This document shows positions 46,015 through 58,571 of a stretch of DNA of 64,000 bases, one piece after another. The notes under the pieces were generated by a model. That model was not told the DNA's origin, ran no database searches, and saw nothing but the letters and a program-made list of their open reading frames with translations. How positions within the stretch are numbered: the stretch's first letter is position 1; each line of letters opens with the position of its first letter. The translations under genes were made by a program, and so were the position numbers. This DNA is from Rotaria sordida (lineage: Eukaryota; Rotifera; Eurotatoria; Philodinida; Philodinidae): contig CAJNOL010001047.1 of assembly GCA_905250125.1 (NCBI GenBank), forward strand, positions 1-64,000, written 5' to 3'.

Positions 46015-49000
46015 TTTCCAATTTTGAAGGACACAGTTATGATTATGATAAAACTGTGCTTGTAGTTATTTATGACAGAAAAAAAATAACTACAACAAAA
46101 AAGAAAGATTCTTTCTCAAGGATCAACGACGTTTATTCGAGAGAAAAATTGTGAAGTGGTATTTTTAAATAGTATTACTTCACTCTTTATCATTGCACGA
46201 GCTCGCAAACATTATGTTAGTTAATCCTAAATCTAAGTAATTTTTTTAAAAACGGGTCAGTTTGCACAAGTGCAAAGACAAGGTCGTTTTGTTTTTCTCT
46301 CACAAGGACAAAGTTATATTCAGTTCTCTTGTTTCTACTGATTCTGTTGTAAGAGATAAGATGCTATACAATGTCATATTAATCGTGCATATAAGGAACG
46401 AATAGGCAAGAGGCTTTGCAGAGGGCCCTTGTCAGCAATATTATCTCTTTTGACTTCATTCAAATGATATCCAGTTCAGGTTAACAGAGAAACAATCAGT
46501 CGAATAACGATGGTATTGTTTAAATAATGCCAAAAATGTGTTGTCTTTCCGTATATTGATAGACCTCCAGTAACTCTTCATCTTTTAACATGATTAAAAT
46601 TAAAAACAGTACAATTTTCTTTGAATTTGGAAATTTTGTTTAAATCAAATACTCATCTTTTGAACTACGAGTGCTAACGAGAAAAACTTACAAGTAATTC
46701 TCTTAATACTTTAACATCATTGTGGTACAAGAAAAATTCTTTTTGACTATAGCCGTGGACAAAAGCCTCGCAACTAGCCAAAAACTATTCAAATAGAAGC
46801 TGTTTGTCTTGAAACTTCTATCGCAAGTAGCGCTTGATGAATTCTGATTGCAGGCACGAGCTCAAGCTCTATCCCCTTAGTTAGAATGAGATAGAAAAGT
46901 GAGAAAAGAGATCTAAAGATGTTCAACCCATCATTAAAAAGCTCGACTTTCGTTGTCTTCCTAGTAAAATTTTCATCTCAAACAGATATGTTCCTTCGTT
47001 AAGTTATGGATCATTCTTCATTAACCTACTGAATTAAGATATTATAAACCTGTGCGTATTTGACTCGAATCTCGGATTAGGCTCCATCGTCTGCCTTGAA
47101 AATTGTACTACAAAATGCTAGACTACATCCAGTTCTTCCCTAAAGTTTGCAGAATGATAGATATTAGAAAAGTGAAGATTCATAACATTCTATACCTTAA
47201 GATCGACAGCTCTTGAAAATCTTCAAATCAAAGCAGATAGAGCGTTTCTTTATAGCATAGATAGATTATCATCAGAACTACCTATTGCAGTAAAAATATT
47301 ACTCTGATGCCATCAAATACAAAAAAAGCAGCATAACCTTTGCAATATCACAATTTCTTGCTTAAAACTAAAAAACAACTTACTCAATTTTTCCAAAAAA
47401 CTTGTTTTTCATTATGTTTAACTAGAACAAAATTCAATAAATCTCACCAACCTTGAAAGCGATGCTTCTTCTTATCTTCAAAAGAAAATTTTCTTTTGAC
47501 CTATTACTCAAAATCTTTTTTACCTCACCCAAATTCACTCTAAAAAAACCTCCATAAAATCATTCGTAAGAAATTTGGCTTGTTCGAATGTATACTGTTT
47601 TGCTGCATGTGATGATGAACCATCAACGACAGTTGAATAAAAAGTGTTAATAGAAATTCATGATTGAGAAGGTTTTGTAGAAATAGAATTTGAATTCGAA
47701 AAAGTAATTTATGATGATGTTGTAAGTGTTGATGAACGAGAAGAACTAGACAAGGACATTTTTTAGAATATAAAGAAAGATTTCTAAGGTAACGACAGTC
47801 CTGTCTGTTTCTTTGTTTTACTTTTTTATATTTGCTGTTCATTGAAGAAATATTCTAACCAATAGAAGAATTACACGGGATTTTTGAAAAAACTTTTAGT
47901 GGAAATATATAACATCTGTTGAAAATTTCATTTCGTTTAGCCATCAGCAATGTACACAGACTGATCATTCGTCGCACATGTCATTGAACAACTTATTATT
48001 AGTCTATTCGATTTAATATCTTATGCATGGATACTAGATATACGTATATCTATAAACAAGAAACTTATAATTGCATAATATCATCTTGAATATAGAAGGG
48101 AATAAAATCACTCGATTAATAGACTTATCTAACGAGATATCCTTCGAAAGTATTGACTCTTTTCGTACATTTGATATTTTAATAACATTTTCTTCACTCA
48201 TTCAATGTCTGTTTTTGATTTTCTCTTCAAATCATCTTCGTATTGTTGTTTCATTATTTCACTGTTGTCATCAAATGAAATTTTTTTTCTGCATATTTCA
48301 TCGATCATGCATGTCAACTGGCTTTGTTCTCTCTTGAGGAGTCAATTCGTGACTTTTCATCCGTCATTTCTTTTTTTTTTGGTACTTGACATACATTTGT
48401 AAACCTTGAATTATGTGCGTATTACTCATATCATTCATTACTACGATAGCAAAATGTTATTCAACAACTAGAAAGCATCTCTAAACTTGATTAGATCATT
48501 TCAATTAATCATAGCACATTATATAGAATTTTATAAAACGAAGAAGTAGTATTCAACTCAAACTATTTTAATACACAAATCAATTGCCAGTTCTCTTAAG
48601 TGGAAATTGTCGTTACTGATTTCGACATTTTATGATTTATCTCATTTCGTTATCAATTTATTGTGCTCTACCTGTGCTTCATATTTATCTAACATGTATA
48701 GTATGTTTTTGCGAAATAATGTAGCATTCATTGCTGTTTTATTTGAAATTCATTCATTGATCACATATAATTGACTAGCTTTGCAAAGACAAAATTGTTG
48801 TGAGTATTAATTTTAATAATTAGATTGATATTATTTGGATTAGATTATATTTAAGTAGTTGAAAGAAACTACATTTTTGTGTTTTTAATTTGTATTAATT
48901 AGGTTCATTGCTATTGTCTTTAATTCTCGTTATTTGTGGATGATTTTAGCAGTTATTAAACAACTATATACATATCTTGATCAATCTCAAAAATTTTTTC

Positions 49001-50700
49001 ATTTATGGACGGTTAAAATATGAATTTTTCAAAAAATAGACGTATAGCTTATGAAACTAACTTTTTTTTTTGTATTGAACATAAATAAGATATTGACAAA
49101 AAGAAAATCAACAACATCTGTCACGGTCTATGACATAGAAGAGGAAGGGTGAAGGGAAGGCATTGCTAAGATGTCTGTGAGGGAGGGGAAGCGATCTGAA
49201 TTTCTATCTCTACGCTTTAACATTCGTTTTAGATCGTGTTTTGCAAAAACTAGTCTTGTACGAAACCTTATTTGTACGTAACTTAAAAATGATGTCACTT
49301 GCATTTTAAATGACGTATCGTAAGACTATCGACTTAGGCTTTCCTTATTGCAGTATCCAATAAGCCCACAGTCAATGCTCTGACGAAGTAATGTCGAATC
49401 AATCACTGTAGATTCCGATATTATCGTTTTTCAGCAATATGGTGATGGCAAATGTTTGACACATTGCTCTGCAAAGTAATAAACAGGAGTCCTATTGACT
49501 AGCATAGTCTAAAGACAAGGTACTTCAAACTTTCGTTATCGTATGCTGACAGCTATTTCGTGTGAGATACCATCGATAGATAGTTGCACAATGTATTTCA
49601 ATGATCTACTGCGAAAAACATCCGAATAGCTCTTATATAATTCGACGAATATGCATGAGTTGTTAGCATTGTAGTTGATTCGATGACAGTTGATTTATCT
49701 TTCTTTCCATTGACCATTCAGATTCACACAAAACTACTTCACAGTGACCAAGCCTGAATGGTAAATAAGATCAAAGATCTATCCATTGACATTGAATCGA
49801 GTATTTATCCTTTAGTGTTTTTTGATGACACCTTCTGCGTGACATTGTAACTCAATCATAGTGAACGTTTTATGCTACTCAGGTTTTTTTTATAATACTT
49901 ATCACAATAAGAGGAATTTATTATTGTGCGCTCCGATTATAATAGCTGTCTGTAATTCTTATTTATCTTCTACAAGATCAGCAATATGTGCAAAGAAATT
50001 GTTCGTAATTGTGATCTTTGATTTCCTTCAGACTCAATGAATATACACTTTCTAAATTTGGCAAGATTATGTCCACCACTTCATGAACATTCATGGTAAT
50101 ATAAGGCAATACATCCAGCCAAGATTCTTCGATCAGTTGTTATTTAAAGAATGATAATTGTTTTTATTTCTTTATATTAATTACACAGAATTCTTATATA
50201 AATATTCATTCTTTTGAAAGATATGCTTGAACTATTGTCCTACGTATTCCATAGATTGAAACAACAGGATCTACAAGCAAAAATTCACCTGTGTCTGCCC
50301 ATCCATCTGTAACATAGCTAACATATGGTATCTATGGTACAAATGACCATAGATGCTACATTTATACGAATGACTGCATAGAACTACAAAAGATGCTTAA
50401 GCAATAGGATTCAAAAGGATCGAGGAGTAATATCCAAGAATGAGGAATATGAAACCTGTATACGCTCATTATTTCGCCGTATCGTAGATCGAAAAATAGA
50501 GCCGTTTATCAAGAGGTACTCAGTCAAACGGAGGTCGTATGGAGTCTTTGGATACGAACTTCGTAAATGGCTACATTTACAATTGTAATAATTGTTATGT
50601 CTTATTTCTTTTCTTTATTGCTCGTATTCTCATATTATACTCTGATATCACCGAGATAGCAACGTGATGGTATGACAACAGAACGGAACAAAAGAATAAT
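46015..50700. other. Long gene-free stretch
   Basis: No gene I can support. The 100-aa minus frame at 47842-47540 and the 88-aa plus frame at 48071-48337 show no domain. A dispersed repeat copy lies at 49108-49250. A possible coding scrap on the minus strand near 50150-49990 (reads EESWLDVLPYITMNVHEVVD) has no family I recognise. Confidence 0.5.
49108..49250 (+). repeat. Dispersed repeat, copy A
   Basis: Begins TCAACAACATCTGTCACGG and shares, in order, GGTCTATGACATAGAAG-like, GCATTGCTAAGATGTC-like and TTTTAGATCGTG-like phrases with 55021-55229. The copies are in the same orientation, and B has extra sequence in its middle. Confidence 0.55.
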
Positions 50701-50797
50701 CTCCTTCCGATGGGATCGAACCAACGTCTTCTGCTTTCCGGGCAGCTGTACTACCACTATACTAGAAAGGAGCGTGTGTTATTCGTTTCGTTCCGTC
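50681..50797. repeat. Inverted repeat enclosing the tRNA-like sequence
   Basis: GAACGGAACAAAAGAATAAT (50681-50700) pairs imperfectly with the sequence at 50776-50797 (GTTATTCGTTTCGTTCCGTC). These arms extend the tRNA-like acceptor stem outward by about 20 bp. Confidence 0.55.
50701..50772 (-). tRNA. tRNA-like sequence, probably a tRNA pseudogene
   Basis: On the minus strand a class I cloverleaf can be drawn: acceptor TCCTTTC pairing with GGAAGGA, box A TAGTATAGTGGT, box B GGTTCGATCCC, and a four-base variable loop AGAC. It most resembles tRNA-Asp-type sequence. The anticodon loop reads CCGGAAA, giving GGA (Ser) without the long variable arm of tRNA-Ser. The invariant U33 is C. One T-stem and one anticodon-stem pair are mismatched. 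I therefore read it as a decayed tRNA or tRNA-derived repeat. It lies within a longer inverted repeat (50681-50797). Confidence 0.5.
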
Positions 50798-50828
50798 TTA
50801 TGTTCGAAGGGGAACACTTCGAACATAA
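50798..50828. repeat. Perfect 12-bp hairpin
   Basis: TTATGTTCGAAG, a 7-base loop, then CTTCGAACATAA, immediately beside the tRNA-like inverted repeat. The function is unknown; it could be an end of a small element. Confidence 0.6.
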
Positions 50829-52519
50829 CAATAATAAGTCTTGTAACTATCATAGATAAAATTTCAGAGTTCAACATATATTAATATATGATAAAAAGAA
50901 TTTTTCATTCATTGTACTCAATTATCGTTTAAAATTAAAAATAAAATTTGAAGAACAGTATGAAAGAACAAGATCGAATATAGTTACAGTAAGTGTAATG
51001 ATTGAAAAATTTGATAAAATTTCTATAGAAAAAACAATAATATTGCACGTATGAACTAAATTTCAGTAGACAAATCTAGCATATTAAAATCTGGTTTTTC
51101 TTTATAAAAATAAAAATCAAGCTTTATATTACGAAAAACTTGGTTTTGTGAAATAAGTCGATGTTATCTATCAAATCATCTCTTGCTCTTATCTGATATT
51201 TTAATTAAACCATATGTATACCTAGATGTGCTCAAATGCAAATCTCAATTCAGCCAGTCTAGAGTCAGATGAGTCGAATTTCGATGAACATTACTTGCTT
51301 TTATTATCTAGTTTGGACCTTATTGAATATCATAAAATATTCTTTCTCATAGATAAAATTCTTCGAGAAATGTTTATAATAATCAACTATGAAAAAGATG
51401 CGATTCTCTTACAAAATTTCTAGAAGTATGTATTCAAACAAAGATGAATAATAGATGATTGATTTGTCATAAGTATTTTTCTCTGTGTTTGCATATTATT
51501 ACAGTCACATCTAAAAAAAATTGAAAGACATTTGATCACGTTTTGTATTTCTTCTGAATTTATTAGGTGATCGCCTTTCATAACTGACAACGATAAAAAC
51601 AACATTAGAAAAATTTCTGAAATACAGCTTTGCGTGTATTACATGTTACAATCATCAAATGGATTCCTTTTTACCACTTAATACAATACCGATAATATCC
51701 ATTAACATTTTGTATATGCTTCGTAATTTCGTTCACAGGAAAGTAAATGTTAAGTGTAAACCTGAAAAAACAAAAATAATAGATTCTGTAAGAAAACATG
51801 ACAAGTATTAAAAGTAATCAATCTACTCACTTAGTTAAATAGTGAGTGAAAGAGAACATTCAGATGTGTTTTTGTGCTTGTTGAGTTGTAGTTTTTGACA
51901 ATATATGTTCATATACAGTGAGTTTTTGAAATTGAGTAAGCGAAAACACCACTCTTCTTAATATTCTGAATCCTAACTATAATATCCAGAACGTAAGTTA
52001 ATGACTAATTAATAGTATGACATCGACTTCAATTCTACATGCAACTGAAAAAAAACAGTTGAGTTCTTTAATCAACAATTTCTTGAAACAACAAAAGTCT
52101 ACTTCTTTGAGTTATAGACAACAGTCTTACACGATAAACTTTTCAGTGTCTTGAAATCCTGCCCGAAGTTTTTGACTATAAAAGCATATGAAAATGAGTG
52201 ATACTATGTAAACTCTAATTTATGTTCTTATGAACAAAAAAAATATTTGAATTTTGTTAGAAATGATTAGGATAGACAAAAAGTACCTCAGAAGTATGTA
52301 AAATTTGGAACAGTGTCTTGTTTGTGTTGTCTTATTCCTGTTTGTCCCATTCCAAAAAAAAACTTGTGAAGAAGAATCTACTTGGTTTTATGAAATGAAA
52401 GAAATAGAAATCAGAACTGTTTCACATGCATCTACTAAATACTCACCATTATTGTTCTTTATTAAACTCACGTTTTTTTTTGTTTTTTCTAAAATAGTCA
52501 AATAGTAAACTATCCATCA
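50829..52519. other. Gene-free stretch
   Basis: Short frames at 51226-51423 and 52305-52505 have no recognisable domain. The last few hundred bases should contain the promoter of the Thr-rich membrane protein. Confidence 0.45.
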
Positions 52520-52916
52520 ATGGTTAAACATACGCAAGTCGATCTATTTCCTAATGATCATAATAGAGCTCAATTATCGACACCTCGTTCCATCCATGTT
52601 GATGTTGATCAGTTACCTCAAGCTAAACGTTTTCGGTTCGTAAACAGCTATGTATTATAATGTGTAGAAATTTTCATTTAACGTAGAGGACTTGGTTCAA
52701 TCAAATGGTCTCTTGGTGTAGCGATAATATGTCTTTTTGCAGCAGCTGTATCTGTGCCTTTTGTCATCACACTGGATGTGATAACAACGACTACAACTAC
52801 TACTTCTACCTCAACAACATCAACTACGAGCACATCAACTACATCCACAACAACAACATCAACAACATCCACAACAACAACTACTACCACAACCACAACA
52901 TCAACAACAACAACAT

Positions 52917-52947
<31 letters not shown>

Positions 52948-54056
52948 ATCGACAACAACAACATCAACAACATCAACAACATCGACAACAACAACATCAA
53001 CAACATCGACAACAACAACATCAACAACATCGACAACAAGAACAACTAGCACGTCGACAACATCAACTAGCACATCCACATCGACTACCTCAACAACGAC
53101 AACGACAACATCAACTACTACTAGTCAGACAACGCCGACAAGTAATTAAAGATCATATTAAAAGCTAAGATTTATGCTAGAATATAATATTTGAATTTTA
53201 GCAACAGTAGCATGTGCTTCTGGTTATTCGAGATCTCCATCAGGAACATGTGTTAATCTTCAAATCGATTTTAATAATTGTGGTTCATTTGGTTATGTAT
53301 GTGCTTCATCATATACTAGTTGTTCAGCAGGTGTATGTAGTAGTGCACCTGCAGTACAACTTGTTGGTGCTATTGCTATACCAGGATGGGGTGGTCAATA
53401 TTCAGTGGATGATAATTATGTTACACTTACCCTACCAATGAGTTTAACGATGTATGGATATTCGACACCAACTGTATCCGTTACAACTAATGGTGTAAGT
53501 TGTCTTTAATCCATTTTGAAAAATGGATTTAACAGAAAATAAAAGGAATGTCATTCATATTTAGGTTCTTTGTCTTGGTAGTTGTTCTGCTGATTATACA
53601 AATGGAAATCTTCCAAGTGGTAGCTTTGGAGGACCAACAGCTTTTGGTTATTGGGATGATCTTATGATTTATTCTGGTACATCCCAAAGTGTCTATTATA
53701 GTGTTGCTGGAACAGCACCTAATCGATTAGCAACATTTGAATATTATACAAGTCATTATGGTCAATCAACTCAATATTATCATTTTCAAATTTTATTTTA
53801 TGAAAATTTACCTGGTATTGTCAAATATATTTATTTTCAAGCATCTGATGGAGGTTCATCAGCTACGATTGGTGTACAGAGTAAATGATATTTTTTCGTT
53901 ATTTTTCTTTTCTATTATTATCAATTTTAATATTTCATTTGAATTTTAGGTTCACCTAGTGGATCTACTATGACTTATTCAGTTAATCAAGCAAATTCAG
54001 TGACAAATAATATGGTATTAACTTTTGACACCAATGCTGGTACATATTCAGGATAG
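52520..54056 (+). CDS. Type II membrane protein with Thr/Ser-rich mucin-like stalk
   Basis: Five exons (52520-52635, 52687-53141, 53202-53494, 53565-53880, 53950-54056) give 428 aa with agreeing phases. A cytoplasmic tail of about 45 residues precedes one membrane helix (WSLGVAIICLFAAAVSVPFV). Then about 120 residues are nearly all Thr and Ser, encoded by ACA/ACT/TCA/TCG repeats, and should be heavily O-glycosylated. The ectodomain of about 240 residues starts with a Cys-rich part (TVACASGYSRSPSGTCVNLQ, CGSFGYVCASSYTSC) and continues with Gly/Tyr/Ser-rich beta-type text (GGQYSVDDNYVTLTLPM, ATFEYYTSHYG). I do not recognise the ectodomain family. A cell-surface or cuticle-associated role is likely. 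An earlier start is possible but unsupported. Confidence 0.82.
52770..53130 (+). repeat. Coding ACA/TCA microsatellite (Thr/Ser stalk)
   Basis: Imperfect tandem units of 9-27 bp made of ACAACA and TCAACA words, within exon 2 of the membrane protein. Length variation would change stalk length without a frame shift when whole 3-bp units move. Confidence 0.8.
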
Positions 54057-55574
54057 ATGACAATCAATAGATTGACGTAATGTCTAATAGATATTGCATG
54101 CTCTTTTTCTTGAATATTTGACTTGTTCATTTTTTTCGACAAATCTCTTCTATTTCAATTTTCGACTCTTACATTTTTTTCTCATATGAATAAAAACTAA
54201 TAAATAAAATGAAATCATTATTATATTAAATTATCGATATAAAATCTTTTCTGTTTTATTTTATTCCAACATCATTGATACAATGATCAGGTCTTAAAAT
54301 CAGGCTATTCTTCGATAGACTGATTCAATTCGTAGCAAGCTTAGACATGTGTTTTTCTCATCTAATTCGATCTCTATTCTACACAATTTTATATATGAAA
54401 TGAAGTGTATTATTGAACTGATGAAATACTTTGTTTTTATTTATTGACTGAATAAAACTTACAAAACATTTGCAAAGGCAAGTTTCCTGATTTTTATCAG
54501 TTGCAAGATGCATAAGTCTAGATTGAAGAAAGAAATAAAATTCGAATCGGATGGCTGTCTAGCTAAAAATCTCTTTCGACTAGGTTGAACTATATATTTC
54601 GAAATCCGATATTAATATTACTTTTATAACATATTGTTTTTGAACAATTAATATAACGATTAGTTTTTCAAGAGAGAGAAAAATAAATATTTGAATAACT
54701 AGTCTATGATTCAAACAAAATCAATTGATGAATTTGTCTTTTTCGAAGTTCGTTCATCTAGCATGAGTACAGTATTTGTTGGTTTATATGTATACTTGTT
54801 TTCATAGTCGTTAAATTAACAATAATTTTTTCACTTGACTATTAACGAATATTTCATTTTTGATAAAAATATATCAATAAAATTGAGTCTATGGTAAAAA
54901 AAGCTGTTAGCACAATCTTATCAGAATTAAGATGCAAAACACGATGTAACTGCTCTTGTTAATCACAAGAAGATTGTCTTATTCATAAGACATTATTGAT
55001 ATGTGGTTTGTGATCGTATATCAACAACATCTGTCATGGTCTATAACCCAGAAGGGAGAAGCATTGCTAATATGTCAGCGATGAGCCATTTCTAACGTGT
55101 CTATCGATCCTCTGTTATGGTCTGCAGTGTTTCCATGGTAATATCTATAATGAGCTGTAAGAGGCAGGGGTTGCAAATTTCTACGCTATATATGTCAACA
55201 TATCTTTTAGATTGTGCTTCACAGAAAAAATAAAATATCTGCTATAGAAAGATCTATGAATTTAACGTATTATGAAATATTTTGAGAGCAATAGATGGAA
55301 TAACTGGTTGCAATATTGAAAAATCAATTAAATGTTTTGCAAAAAATTTGATAAGATAAACATAATTGCGATAAAAAGAAACCATTTTAAATCAAAAATT
55401 AAATAACAAAATTATATTGTTTTGAATAGTTTAGTACGATCATTACAATGATGATTCATATAAGTAATGTATACATGCAAAAGAAAGGTAAACATAACCT
55501 CTTATCTTCACATACTTTTTTTATAGCAAGTTGTTTAAGATATAAAAAAAAATGTCTTATTATCAATTCATATA
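54057..55574. other. Gene-free stretch
   Basis: Contains the second copy of a dispersed repeat (55021-55229) and AT-rich DNA upstream of the F-box gene. No gene seen. Confidence 0.45.
55021..55229 (+). repeat. Dispersed repeat, copy B
   Basis: Begins TCAACAACATCTGTCATGG and aligns in order with 49108-49250. It contains additional sequence in its middle that includes a second GTTATGGTCTGC phrase, so it may hold an internal duplication. Confidence 0.55.
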
Positions 55575-57399
55575 ATGACTTCATACTGTTTTTTGGATCA
55601 ATTTCCTGTCGAAATACTACATATTGTATTTAATTATATATCTGTTTTTGAACTTTATTATAATTTATATAATGTAAGTGATTATATTAATACTGTTCTA
55701 CTCAATTACCCTATCAGTTTAATTAATTTAAAATCATCTGTTCAATATCATGTTGATTTTATTTGTCATTATATAAAACCTGATCAAATTATTTCACTTA
55801 CACTTTTTGATAATATTGATAATAATGGTCAATCAGAACTTTTCTTTTCTCATTTTCATATTGAACAATTTATTCAACTTCAATCATTAACTTTAATTAA
55901 TATTGAAAATAATTTATTAAAATTTCTATTACCAAATTTAAATAAACTTAAATATTTACGTTCATTTTCATTTGATACTACAGACTATTATCGAATGATT
56001 AATAAAGATTATAGATTACAATTTACACAACTTAAATCAATTCTATTGAATACTTGTACAAATTTATTATCACAATTAAATCAATTAATTTTATTTGATG
56101 TTCAAGAAATGACATTAAAATCATTGTCTCATCTTCAGCGTTTGAAAATTTCAGAATGTTCAACAACAGAATTACAAAAGATCTGTTCTGAAATGTCACA
56201 ATTGAAATCATTCGATGTTTGTTTACAAGGTGATCCAATATATATTCAAGTTCTTTCTTCTTTATCAAAATTAACTCGACTTATTTTGAAAATTGATGGT
56301 AAAAAAAAAATTTTCTTTTCTTTTTCTTTTTGTCACTATAAACGAAATTCTCTTCTAGTCTTTAAAAATAAATTTATATCAATGGATTTCATTGAACAAT
56401 TTCTACCAAATTTATTTCAATTAAAACATTTCGAATTTCAAACTGATAATGGTGATCATTTTGATGATGGAAAACGATGGGAAAAATTAACTAAATCTTT
56501 TATTACATTTAATTTTAAATTCAAAATAAAATATTTATTTAAAGGTTTAGATTCATTTCGTACATCATTTTGGCTTGAAGAAAAACATTGGTGTGTCATT
56601 TATCATAATGAAGATTTATATACTATTCCTCGTTTTGCTCCAGTAAAATGTTATATTAGTAATCTATTATTTATCAATTCAAACACACCGAATTATACTA
56701 TTTTCTATGAACGTATAACTAAATTGATAGTATCAACAGAGTTCTTTAATGAAAATCATTATTTTCCTAATGTAAAAACTTTAAAAATGAATTGTTTGGT
56801 TTCAATTGAAAGACTTTCCAATATAATTAATCTAAATAAAGTAAAACATTTAATTTTATCATCAGAAAGTAGTATATCAATGTTTTTATTGGCACTATCT
56901 GTAATGCCTCATCTCAATGAATTAACAATTAGAGGATATTTAGTACCAATTTTAATTAAAGAATTACAAGATAATATTATCAAACAAATACGAATTCTTA
57001 ATTTACATTTTTGTTATTTTGAAAAAGAATCTATTACTAAAATTTTATGTTATCATTTTCCTTATATTCAATATTTAAATATATCACTTATTAATTCAAT
57101 AAAAGATATTATTTTTTTTATTCAACAATTAAAATATTTATTAAATGCATCATTTGGTATGAATTCATTATTTAAAAAAGATAAAGATAAAAATTGTCAA
57201 GAATTACAAATGGCTATTGATAAAAAATATACATGTCAAATTGTTCATATAACAAATCAAAATGCATTATCATTTGTTCATATATGGGATAATGAATATG
57301 TAAGTTTTATTTTGTATAATAAAACTATTGTTTCTTATTATACTTATATTACTTTTTTTTTAGCAAACTTTATCTTCATTCCTTGCAACACTATTATGA
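55575..57399 (+). CDS. F-box protein with degenerate LRR-like region
   Basis: The N-terminus FLDQFPVEILHIVFNYISVF-ELYYNLYNVSDYINTVLLNY is a classical F-box, so the protein should bind Skp1 in an SCF ubiquitin ligase. The remaining residues form irregular leucine-rich segments (for example LPNLNKLKYLRSFSF, MPHLNELTIRG, IRILNLHFCYF) that would select the substrate. I propose exons 55575-56298, 56359-57299 and 57364-57399, giving 566 aa and ending QTLSSFLATLL. The first intron is 60 bp and has no stop in frame, so an unspliced read of 610 aa is also open; both introns have good GT and AG signals, and the second begins GTAAGT. Codon use is strongly AT-biased. This family is very large in bdelloids, and a decayed relative lies at 24905-26249. 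Confidence 0.85.
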
Positions 57400-58571
57400 T
57401 CGTTTAAATAAGAATATAAAATTTTTAATTTAAATTGAAATCATTGATGTACTTTGAATTATACAAGAACATATGAAGATTTATATAATTTTATTTTTTT
57501 ATTTGTTAAATAAATATAAAACAAAATTGTATCGATATAAGTCATATTAATTAAGTGTTGATGATTCTTTGAAATGAATTTTCATAGAATAATAACGTTT
57601 TGAACGTGTAGGATTTATATAAAATGGGGAAACTTGATCTAATTACTATCAACGTCAAAATATAATGAACCTCGATATTTTTTAAACAATTAACACTCGT
57701 CCTTACGACTCGCTTGACTCTCGACTGAATCCAATTTAATTATTATCAATCATTTCCTCCTGAGATTTTCCCAAGTGAACTTTAAGAGGCAGCTCGCAGC
57801 CAGTCGTCTGCGTCCATACAAGCCGCCACTCGTGACTGCTCGATTTCGTATATGATACAGGTATAATTTAAAATAGTCCTTCATTTTCTTGTAAACCTTT
57901 GGCTGCAGGTTTTTTGAGAAATCGTTAATGTTTCTAAGCATCGCACACAGCAACCGACATTTCTTTCACATTTTCCTGTAAGACTTTCTTCGTTGAACTT
58001 CTGCTTTCTTGCTACTACAATAAGCACGTCTTCTTCTTATTCCTTTCACAGGCAAATACATTTCACTGTCAAAATTAAGGATAGTTTTTGATGATGCTAG
58101 ATTAGACTTATTTTTAGAAGGAGGTCTTCCACGGCTTACTCATTCATTGCCGGAGCAGAGAGACTTCGCCACTGAAACCAAAATGATATGCTTTAAGAAT
58201 TCAAGAACAACGTAAATTCGTCAATGAAAACGGGAATATATATATATATACCCAATAGAGAATGAGAATATTCTCGAGAAACAAAAGATTAGAGGAGAAG
58301 ACAGAAATTATGATCTAACTGAACCTTAGCAGCAAGAACAAAGGTTATTTGAAAAGAATTTATATGACAGAAGGAAAGAAACAAAAGAAAAATATAAGAC
58401 GACAGATGCGATTGTCTATGACCTTAATGACCTTGCATATTTAATAGTTTTATGTAAACTAAACACTTTTTTCTCTACTGAAAAAATAGGTAGGACAACG
58501 TATGTCCCACGGTTCCCAAAGGGTTAAAGAAAAGTGACCAGTCCACACATCAAGAGTTTTTGAGAGATTGT
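57400..58571. other. Gene-free stretch
   Basis: A 67-aa minus frame (57953-57750) encodes TSGGLYGRRRLAASCLLKF, in a locally GC-richer patch at 57750-57850. I do not recognise it; it may be part of an old repeat. (TA)n lies at about 58238-58250. Confidence 0.4.

Noticed and set aside
47540-47842. 100-aa minus-strand open frame rich in Leu and His
   Set aside because: It lies in low-complexity, AT-rich DNA; an alternative frame shows coding-like scraps with stops, and no family could be assigned.
52678-53079. 133-aa minus-strand frame of Val/Asp repeats
   Set aside because: It is the antisense reading of the Thr/Ser-stalk microsatellite in the plus-strand membrane-protein gene.
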